DNA of 64,000 bases from Lineus longissimus (lineage: Eukaryota > Nemertea > Pilidiophora > Heteronemertea > Lineidae): positions 15,013,501 through 15,077,500 of the forward strand of contig NC_088310.1 in NCBI RefSeq assembly GCF_910592395.1, in the 5' to 3' direction. Below the pieces are notes generated by a model. That model was given only the letters and a program-made list of their open reading frames with translations, searched no databases and had not been told where the DNA came from. Position 1 is the stretch's first letter, and every line of letters starts with the position of its first letter. Below, one piece after another: positions 56,237 through 64,000 of this stretch. Position numbers and translations under genes: made by a program.

Positions 56237-58177
56237 TCATTTGGACCGGTTTGCTGATTGCAGCTTCATCGTCACCACTTTGAGTCCTGTGTGTGGCCAA
56301 GGAAAATACTTTGCTGGATTCCAGTTGGCAGGTTGCTGCTGAAAAATCCTGTAGTATATCTGCGTGGTTTGTGGTGGTTCTGCCATGGCATTCCAGTAAT
56401 CACTAATGCCAGTAAAACCTGATGCTACAGATGTCACTTCCACTTGACGCAAGTGTTTGATATATCCAAGGGCCCGTTTGTACAGATATGGACCAAGGCA
56501 CACGTCCAAAAATACATTCTCTTTTCCTGGTGGGACAGTAGGAAGACCTAACTGTGTTCTTAATCGCCCAAGATCAGAAATTGCAACATGTTGCCATGAC
56601 TGGCTTCTAGCGTTTGGAAACTTAAGTATCACACTAAAGTCCATGTCTTTGTCAAACAGGAAATTGTCCTTGTTGAGGCGTAATATTAACAACTGGGCTA
56701 GTCGTCTTTGTTCAACATCTGTGGTGAAGTTCGTCACAAACTTGGCATGAAACTGGTTATACATGTTGACACTTGCCTGCCATATCAGCGATATCCTTGG
56801 AACATTTCTCATGTCTTCTGGAATGCCATATCTATTGCAAAAACTTTCCTCCAGTGGTTGCATGAACTGATAAGGGATCATGTCTAAAATCTTCTCACAT
56901 TTCATTGCTCCATGGAACAACTCGATGGCATAGCGCAACTTTCCAACCACAGCTCTACTGTTTTTTGTCAGTATTTCATTCCCAGGGGAAGGCACCATTA
57001 AGATTTTCCCATTCTGCACCTGAAGTATCGGATCATCCCCGCTGGATGGCCAAATTAAGCGACATCCATTTCCCTCACACCAAACTCTGAGGTCGGTTAC
57101 ATTTGGAGAATTGAGGTTGTGCGGCTGGAAAACATAGCCTTTATCAGCTGCCAGTACAAGGAAATGTTTTTCACTGCCCTTCAGTAGTCTGGTTATTCCA
57201 CCTGAATTTGCTTCTCTGTGGATTTCAAGTCCTAGAAGTTGACCATCACCACATCTGGGTGATGCAGAAGCAGCTAGAGGGAAAGTAGACACAATATAGC
57301 CACTTGTGTCCACTAATGTCTTTGCTGTGATGAAATGCCCTCCTTTTTTTGAGTAATACATATCCTTCTGATACTCAAAATCCAATGAATTTTGCACCTT
57401 CAGTTTTTTGGAATCTACTGAGATGCCAACAGGCTTTCTACCCAACCCAGATGGATCCGCAAAACAACCCAACAGCTCTTTATGATATGGAGAATCATGC
57501 CTCCCTATTGCCTCGAAGAAGTTCTGCTTCTCTTCCTCTGTGGTCCTGCAGCTCCAAAACAGATATGGAATGTGAAGGCTCTTAAATAGATGAGTGCAAA
57601 GTTGTGACCAAAAGACCTCTCTAGCCACAGTCCTTGAAGTATTGAATGTGGCTGCAAGGTCTCTAAAGTCAACATTCGACCTCATCTTATATCGGTAGAG
57701 CAGCACACGGGCTGCAATATTCATTTTTTGGGCTATGTGGCCAGAGTCATTGTTCGTTTGATGCCAGACTAACTCCCAGAACTGTTCAGGTCTGAGACCT
57801 GAACAGTTGGCGATTTTCTCTTCAGACATCATCCACGGTGCCAAGAAACAGTTCTTCTTCTTACATAGGCGCCTTGGCCATGAATGCCTAGGATGTGTCC
57901 TGTCGTACTCGGTATCTGTCACTTGGTAGACATAGCAGGGTGCATCTGTTGGAGCACTGTTTACATCGTTTTGATTGCATGGTTCACCACCACCAAGGAC
58001 TACATCCTTCAATGTTTCTGTCTTCTTGTCACCATTCGACACACACTTCAACGATGTAATAGGATCACTGGTATCCATGCCCGAAGAATCCGATGTGCCT
58101 GAGATATATGTCTGGTGTCCATTGAAGTCCAACACCATTTTCTCTGGTTCACCTGGCCTATCTTGATCATCCGAACT
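56237..58177 (-). CDS. DDE transposase (Harbinger/ISL2EU-type) half
   Basis: This exon begins in phase 0 after TTTTTTTTGGTGCAG and is open for 646 codons to a TGA. After an acidic leader, residues about 130-195 form a helix-turn-helix region (SGLRPEQFWELV..VDFRDLAATFNTSRTVAREV). A DDE_Tnp_4-type domain follows: D258 (GISVDSKK), YYSKKGGHFITAKTLVDTSG, D348 (LAADKGY) and E422 (KLRYAIELFHGAMKCEKIL). All three acids appear to be kept. Numbering counts from 58186. The frame continues beyond the TGA into the USP half. The exon accepts phase 0 from exon 60123-60725. It may be a mobile transposase or a host gene derived from one; no inverted repeats were found. Confidence 0.75.
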   Translation of the reverse strand, partial: SSDDQDRPGEPEKMVLDFNGHQTYISGTSDSSGMDTSDPITSLKCVSNGDKKTETLKDVVLGGGEPCNQNDVNSAPTDAPCYVYQVTDTEYDRTHPRHSWPRRLCKKKNCFLAPWMMSEEKIANCSGLRPEQFWELVWHQTNNDSGHIAQKMNIAARVLLYRYKMRSNVDFRDLAATFNTSRTVAREVFWSQLCTHLFKSLHIPYLFWSCRTTEEEKQNFFEAIGRHDSPYHKELLGCFADPSGLGRKPVGISVDSKKLKVQNSLDFEYQKDMYYSKKGGHFITAKTLVDTSGYIVSTFPLAASASPRCGDGQLLGLEIHREANSGGITRLLKGSEKHFLVLAADKGYVFQPHNLNSPNVTDLRVWCEGNGCRLIWPSSGDDPILQVQNGKILMVPSPGNEILTKNSRAVVGKLRYAIELFHGAMKCEKILDMIPYQFMQPLEESFCNRYGIPEDMRNVPRISLIWQASVNMYNQFHAKFVTNFTTDVEQRRLAQLLILRLNKDNFLFDKDMDFSVILKFPNARSQSWQHVAISDLGRLRTQLGLPTVPPGKENVFLDVCLGPYLYKRALGYIKHLRQVEVTSVASGFTGISDYWNAMAEPPQTTQIYYRIFQQQPANWNPAKYFPWPHTGLKVVTMKLQSANRSK

Positions 58178-60122
58178 CTGCACCAAAAAAAAGAATATGA
58201 ATTAGCATTATTTTCACGATAATGGAGTATGTAAAAAAACACCACATGCTCAATTTCATTTCATCCTCTAAACGAGAAGTGTCAAACAATTCAATTCCTT
58301 TTCACAGCAGATGTTGGAGATTAAAGGCATGTCAATGCACTGAGTGCAAGGTATTTGAGCATCATGATCAGCAGAAAAATATATTCCATTGGAAAATTGT
58401 ATTTATTTAGTGTTTTGAAAGTTCAAGGCTTTCAGTTTACTTTATTCTGGATGGGAGAAATGCAAATAGTAATGGTAATAATACCAGTTGTTGGTCGTGA
58501 GACAGTGGCTGAGTAATCAATATTTTAGCTCTATGGAATGATTAAGACAGGATTTAATTCGGAGATAGCTGAGACATTTATTTCAGCTTCAAGAACATTT
58601 TAAGGGTTGACCATAGGCACCACATTTTTATACATCTAGACATACATGTATCTTGAGCTAAGGAGTTTGAAACTTTAGGATATCAAGTTTGAGACAACAT
58701 AAAGATGTCTACATGTATGGTCAATCCTAAAAAATCCTTGTCGACATTTAAAAATACATTGGACCCTGCAGTCATGATAAGCAAATATACTTTACTAGCA
58801 TTGTACCCGTGGCGCAGGCAGGTTCAAATGGGCTATACCTTGAATAGATTGAATTGCAATGAAAATCTAATGCAATATCAAAGGAGCAATATTGAAGAGA
58901 CAAATTAAACCAACCATTTGTCCACAGACTCGGACCCTGTGGCGTGCTGTATGCGTGCATATAAAAGTAAATCAATTGGTCCGAATGAGATGATGAGGCA
59001 ATGTGAATATACCTCGTTCCTTAGTCAGCAATATGCCCCTTTTTATACGGAGAAGAAGGAGAACCCAGATAGGCCTTCACATGTCGGCCTCCAAATGGCT
59101 CGGACCAATTGCACTATCACTACTAAAACTTTAAAATGCGTTGTTGATGTTCAGCACCGTGAGCAGCTCCTTGATAAGGCCATGCCAAGTTCAGAGTGCC
59201 TCTTCAGATACATCAAGTTTTGAAAGCTGTGGTGAGCACATAAACATACCATTGTAACCTTAATTTGAAAATCCCTTCATAATCAAGGGCTAGCTCTGGC
59301 TAATACAGTACCAATATACGATAGACCATCAATTTGACCCCAGCTCCTTACTGCGGGAAAACCCAAGTCCAGCAACCAAAAGTATCAAAATACATTTTTG
59401 TTTACATTTGAACTGCACACATGCGTTTGTTTACAATTTCTTTCCCGCGAAATCTCGAAGATCAGGTGACCTACAATCGTGGATTGAAAATAACATTAAC
59501 CTTGGTTCAGCAGGTCAACACGTGTACAGGCTGTTCCAATCATCCCCCTACAGCCAGCCGTTCAACAGGTAGTGTTAGTAACCCCACAGGGAGTGCAGGT
59601 GATTCATTAATCCCCTGCATAACTAAACAGCAATGGCTTGGCTTCCGTGAGTGATAAGGAGAATTGACCGTGTCCGATTAAAATTCCCTCATTACTGCTC
59701 CGCTGAAGTAAATTTTCGAAAATAAACATGACGTTGCATCAGGATAACATATCACCTGCAAACGTGCAAAATTTCGAGACGAAACACTACCCCCAAATGG
59801 CACTTTAGCGAGCCGCCTTATAGTGTTATGATATAGATGTGATAAAATGTCGACCACCAGTGAAGAAGGCAAGATGTACCACTACCAAACAGAGGAAGTG
59901 GATTGATTTAGGCCAGACCCTTGATGAAGTGAATGTCACCTATTGCCTCTGAGGCTCCTGATGGGGGGGGGGGGGACATCAAAATACATTGTGTCCAGGC
60001 TGGAGGAAGAATTGTAACAATGCACGCCATCGATTTTCCACCCATTTACAGATGTATCATTAAAACGGTGTTGGTCACCAAGGGTATGGCCTGAATCCAC
60101 AGTTGTCCTAGCTATGACTTAC
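58178..60122 (-). other. Intron of the fusion gene
   Basis: About 1.95 kb between a consensus GTG|GTAAGT donor at 60122 and the polypyrimidine acceptor at 58178. It includes poly-G at about 59962 and a + strand 101-codon frame (58918-59223) with no recognised domain. No further exon is seen. Confidence 0.5.
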
Positions 60123-60725
60123 CACAAGTACCACAGTATCTCTACATGTCACTTCTATAACATGTCCACGCTGAGCAAAATGTAGTCCTTTAACTTGGTG
60201 TTGTGGGATTGTCCATGGTGGCGCCAGAAAATAGCTTATACTAGTTACTTCATCCGTCAGTTGTACGTTTGCAGGGTAAAGAAACACTCCGTTTTCGGTA
60301 CTTTTTATACATTCCTTCAGGGTGCTGTATTCATTAACCGCGCAGATGCCATTTAATGTTCCTTGAGCAGTGGTATTAATCCCTTTTGGAAGAAAAACAA
60401 GAGGCCATATGCCAGGCAGGGCCAATTGTCCTGTTTGACAAATCCTCACCCTATCTATGGGTGTATTGACATTTAAAATTGCAGAAAGTTGTTGAAAGTT
60501 TTTCGGTAGTTTTAGTGTTACACATGGTTTAGGCAATGCCCACAGACCTGGCAGAAATGGACATTCATGACTAGTTCTCTTTCTGGCAAATTCATGTTTA
60601 CAAAGCGCACATCTCTTCACTTTCACTTCGTCTCTAACACAGCAATTCATAACATGTCTCTCAAATGAATTAGGGTGGCACAAGTGACCACATGTTTCGC
60701 ACAGAAATCCATCCATTCTGCTCAT
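60123..60725 (-). CDS. Zinc-finger N-terminal exon of fusion gene
   Basis: 201 codons from ATG at 60725 to a perfect GTG|GTAAGT donor, phase 0. Two C2HC fingers open the protein: C9-x2-C12..H24-x3-C28 (FLCETCGHLCHPNSFERHVM) and C39-x2-C42..H53-x-C55 (CALCKHEFARKRTSHEC). The rest is a globular region I do not recognise (LPGLWALPKPCVTLKLPKNF, LALPGIWPLVFLPKGINT). Reading through the donor meets a stop after four codons, which supports splicing to 58177. The spliced reading would give zinc fingers, then HTH, DDE and, beyond the TGA, the USP domain. Confidence 0.65.
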
Positions 60726-60810
60726 GGGAAAAACTTCAAATGTGCTTGCACAAGCCTACAACTGAGCTGTGTCTGTTTGTATTACCAACCCATCAATTTG
60801 TTATGTAACA

Positions 60811-60820
60811 TTTTATAAAA
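60811..60820 (-). promoter_or_regulatory. Possible TATA box of fusion gene
   Basis: TTTTATAAAA lies about 90 bp upstream of the ATG at 60725 on the minus strand. Position and sequence fit a TATA box, but the motif is common by chance in AT-rich DNA. Confidence 0.3.
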
Positions 60821-61289
60821 GGGCTGAGCCAAGTTGTAGTTCAACAAATGAATCTGCAAAGTGCATGATCGCCCCACTGCCTCAGAATAGATAGATACTC
60901 CTCATTCATTTTATTAGGTCAATGGCAAAGCATCTCAATATTTCTGAACATGGATGCCGCGCAGTGATGGTCAAGCAGTGATTGCAGTTACCTGCACTTT
61001 TCAATTACCAATTGTTTTCACTCTAGCAACATGAGCGGTGGCAAATAATGCCATAGATCTTCTTGATTGAAAAGTGATCTTGTAAAGTGGATATAGAGCA
61101 ATTGTTGACAGCATAATCACACTGAAGTATTTCATAATGTTCTGGCCTGGTTCATTTCTAGTATTGACCTAACTGGGGTTCCATATTATGAAATCATTAT
61201 GACCCTGATTCAAGTGAATGTACACAATAGGCATTCAAAGCCCACAATAATTGATCCATAAGGCAATTGTAACTGGCTGTTATACTATT
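60821..61289. other. Upstream flank of fusion gene
   Basis: No exon or element end recognised. It lies between the TATA-like box and the inverted repeat copy. Confidence 0.4.
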
Positions 61290-61620
61290 GGTTCACACTC
61301 AAAAAAAATCATTTTAAAAATTGATTTTTGGGTACTTTTTACCAGAAAAAAGGCAGCATTTTTATGCCCAATGTTTTAACCAAAGCACATTCAATTAACC
61401 TGACGATTTTCAGCCAACTGCTTGTATTCTTTCAGTGAATAAAAGGCTCCAGAAAAATTCAATTGTCTCTAAAATCAGTCAGGTTAATTATAATATTTTC
61501 ACCATATTTGATCATCACACAATGGAATACACCATCCCTGCAGAAATGAAGTGAATCAGACTTTCAGTGGCGAAAATGCATTTGATCAGATTTTCCTGCC
61601 ATCACCTTTGATTGTCACAT
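61290..61620 (-). repeat. Inverted copy of RPA-gene 3' end
   Basis: Reverse complement of 48190-48505. On the minus strand it holds the last codons of the RPA-like gene (KVMAGKSDQMHFR then stop) and about 200 bp downstream. It lies about 600 bp upstream of the zinc-finger exon, in the same orientation. Beyond 61625 the similarity stops. Confidence 0.7.
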
Positions 61621-62399
61621 CATTTGCCATGTAATAGAAACAGTAAACTACACAATATGTAAGTAGGCATACATGTATCTACTAAACAGTCAATAGTTTT
61701 GTAACCATATTCTCTAAACCAAGATCACTGTTTTACTGAGTTCAAGAGTCGCAAGTTTTGTTAAATCATCCATATTCATTCAACGTGTATTGTTGTAATT
61801 TCAAACACTTTCTGAGGTCGGGAGTCTCCTCGACTATTCTATTCAATTCAGCTTCAAATGTGGTATTCAAGAACATTCATTCACTTGCAATTTTAATTGG
61901 CAGAGGGCAACACTAGTCAACTCATGCACTAAAGCAAAGCGTGAATGACTAGTATACCCTCTCTTCATGAACGTTTAAGTATGAATGCATCAATTTTATT
62001 TCATATATTATATGCCTTGCTAAACCTTTAATTTAAGCTGAACTGACAGAATACTGACTAAGCTCAACTTTTCACTTCCCATCTATCAACATGATTGTGA
62101 AGGAAACATGTTGTTTCGTTGTTAAATTCTCTCTTATTGATTTATCCTGTACCATAGAAACTTCTTTTTGTTTCACATGTATATACTTTCTTTACCCTGT
62201 TAACTGCGTAAGACATCATATGATGTCCTGGCCTAATGGCCACGCATTGCATAAGACGTCATATGGCGTCCTAAGTTTGTGACTCACCTAAGCCCAGGCA
62301 ACAATCCGAAACTTGATTGGGGTATCCCCTTTGTTCGTCAGCACAGTATAGTATAGTTTCAGAACACTACGGGCCGCCACTGGCAACAGTTTTTGAGCT
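61621..62399. other. Unassigned stretch
   Basis: No element ends or exons recognised. At 62207-62277 two similar ~30-bp units (GCGTAAGACATCATATGATG and GCATAAGACGTCATATGGCG) follow a TTAA, which could be a transposon end. Confidence 0.4.
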
Positions 62400-62416
62400 G
62401 AATCACGGCTACAGCA

Positions 62417-62716
62417 CGTAAGACGAAGCGGCTGTTAGATAAGGAAGTTCTCAACCAAATTTTAGTGTCGGATTCAGATGAATTCTCATCATTCAAGGAT
62501 TCAGAGTGTGAACTGTGGAGTAGTAAGGGTTATTTACGTGATGCTGACAATCTGAACAGTGAAAGTGTGGCAGGTAGCGATGCCAGTCATGCTAGTGGGC
62601 ATGATATATCGAACACAATGAAATTTCTACAAAATATGGTGAAATTTGGGGAGAAAATCAATAAAAGACATGAAATAGAGGAAAAATGGCTTTATTATTC
62701 ATTTCCGGGGATATAA
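62417..62716 (+). pseudogene. Acidic N-terminal fragment, perhaps piggyBac-like
   Basis: An open frame of about 99 codons without a clear first ATG reads RKTKRLLDKEVLNQILVSDS and then an acidic Ser/Asp-rich region (DEFSSFKDSECELW, SVAGSDASHASG). It ends at 62714. The LL..EIL..SDSDE pattern resembles the N-terminus of piggyBac-type transposases, but no transposase domain follows within 1.3 kb. It may be a deletion derivative. Confidence 0.25.
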
Positions 62717-63686
62717 CATAGTGTTTTTACAAACAAATGAAAGTAGGAACACTATACACAGAATTAAAAGGGTATTAAATCACTTAAGTGGATTAATTAC
62801 GCAATAGGGTGTGGTTAATGAAAAAACAATTCCGCTCTGAACTGGTTAAGAGGCTGAATTCACTTAATTACATTCTATTTCATTAAGTCCAATTCCCCTT
62901 CACCATGTACCTATACACGGAGCGTGAATTCACTGGAATCACTGACCACCCATGAAGATTGGGAGTGAAAGAATCGCCCTTAATGCAGCACTAAAAATAT
63001 AAAACTGATAGATTAAGTGAGCTCAGCCTTGAACTTTTTCATCTGTTGCTGTTAAAATGTCAAACTTGCATTTATCATGTGTTTGTTGTTTTATTTTTTT
63101 TAATCTGTATTTCAACATATGATTTAAATGTGATTTACAGAAATCATAGCTACATGTATTCTTTGATGAAACAGGTTCCAATCACCTGCTGGACAGGGAA
63201 CTAATTTGATACTTATAAAAAACTTTATAGTTTTCAAATCTTGGTCCATGTTGTCCATTACTTTCTTGAGTTCAGCATATAAGCTACACTGAATTGCCCT
63301 GATCTCTTAAAGGTGTCTCTATAACCACTAGTTCCAACTAACATAATATGAACCAACCACTTCCAACTTTCCTCATACGAGTAAAAAAACAACATGACAA
63401 TTTAAGATAGGTTCTCACGATCCGTACACTACAATAGAAAGCCTGGACAAAAGGCACCTGCAGTCTTGGATCAAATAAAAGCTTCTTCAAACACTGATCT
63501 GTCAGTTGAGCCTCTTGTTCATTAATCTTATGTCAATTCACCATATTTTAAAAACTACCTTTGTTTAGTTCTCAAACAGCTGCAGTGTAGGGACCCCCCG
63601 AAAATGCATTTTTGATTGAAAATGGACTCTGATTCATATCCCATAATTTCCAAGCCTGTTGAACCCAGGCTACCAGTAATGTTTTT
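62717..63686. other. Unassigned stretch before Y2
   Basis: AT-rich sequence with no recognised gene, RNA or element end. The open frame at 63555-63752 on the minus strand overlaps Y2 and is not a gene. Confidence 0.4.
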
Positions 63687-64000
63687 AGCTATGCTGGCTT
63701 TGCAGCGTAGCTTATGGTTTGTACTGGAGCTGGCCGAAAGTAGTTCCAGCAAAATAGTTTAATTTTCATCAGAATTTGCTGTAGCTGGGCCAGGAAATGT
63801 ACCAGGATACCCATATTTTGAACTCTTGTTTCAATAGGATTATAGCTATTCACAGCAGAAAGACGGAACACCATGTAATTGGTAGTAATTGGCAGATTAT
63901 AAGCTGGAAATTGTCGTCTGCTCAAAACTGACAAAACGGCCTCGATCCTACCTGTCTCTGTATTCTACTGAACGCGCTACACATAAGGCATTGCCCTAAG
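63687..64000 (+). mobile_element. Y-family element, cut by window edge
   Basis: It starts TTTTTAGCTATGCTGGCTTT with the hairpin AGCTATGCTG/CAGCGTAGCT and aligns with 9471-9786 over its whole visible length. Where the two copies differ in the hairpin arms, pairing is largely kept. Confidence 0.6.

Noticed and set aside
58918-59223. 101-codon + strand frame inside the fusion-gene intron
   Set aside because: No recognised domain, no splice context and opposite strand to the gene.
48190-61620. The 320-bp inverted repeats as terminal repeats of a single 13-kb transposon
   Set aside because: The matching parts are the 3' end and downstream flank of an RPA-like gene, not sequence ends; no target duplication borders them. 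Two opposite copies of one element fit better.

Overview
The window is nuclear DNA of an animal, most likely a marine invertebrate. It has spliceosomal introns of many kilobases, AATAAA polyadenylation signals, a short interstitial CCCTAA run, and dense nested transposons of types familiar from molluscs, echinoderms, hemichordates and amphioxus. Nothing points to a prokaryote or a virus. The species cannot be fixed from the sequence alone.

Host gene. On the + strand, four short exons (513-585, 6972-7045, 38820-38879, 42419-42552) join in phase into a conserved internal part of SART1, the U4/U6.U5 tri-snRNP protein (yeast Snu66). The rest of SART1 is not recognised here, so most of the window is SART1 intron (6.4, 31.8 and 3.9 kb, then at least 21 kb) filled with mobile DNA.

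Mobile genes. (1) 12591-23260 is a structurally complete Mutator-like element (MULE). It has 38-bp terminal inverted repeats with one mismatch, a perfect 9-bp target-site duplication, and a spliced minus-strand gene: two small 5' exons (the second a zinc ribbon), a duplicated 44-codon exon, and a 935-residue exon with an intact DDE triad and a SWIM-like zinc finger. (2) 54746-60725 (minus) is an unusual gene joining two C2HC zinc fingers, a Harbinger/ISL2EU-type DDE transposase domain, ten perfect decapeptide repeats and a USP-like deubiquitinase domain. The USP Cys box has no cysteine, and one in-frame TGA lies between transposase and USP halves. (3) 46985-48310 is a broken RPA-like OB-fold gene whose 3' end recurs inverted at 61290-61620, next to gene (2). 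(4) 51923-52684 is a deleted PIF/Harbinger element with TTA target duplications.

Dispersed elements. Much of the rest consists of several families, here called R, X, Y, W and Z. Each starts in a T-tract with a hairpin. R, X and W end with sequence complementary to their 5' end, and R and X have a further 3' hairpin. These pairs differ between families but stay complementary within each, as expected of Helentron/HINE-type non-autonomous elements. R elements are arrays of ~300-bp monomers carrying a CTCF-like core (CCACCAGGGGGC) and a nuclear-receptor DR3 (TCAAGGTCACAGAGGTCA). X elements carry a CRE cluster and look like small genes: short 5' exon, GTRAGT donor, acceptor, AATAAA. All recognised copies lie in the + orientation. 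Two X copies (18118-22232 and 48506-54043) serve as each other's empty sites and define the insertion boundaries.

Relative ages from nesting: MULE before X1 before R2; RPA-like repeat before X3 before X4 before the Harbinger derivative. Family assignments rest on motif reading by eye, with no database search.
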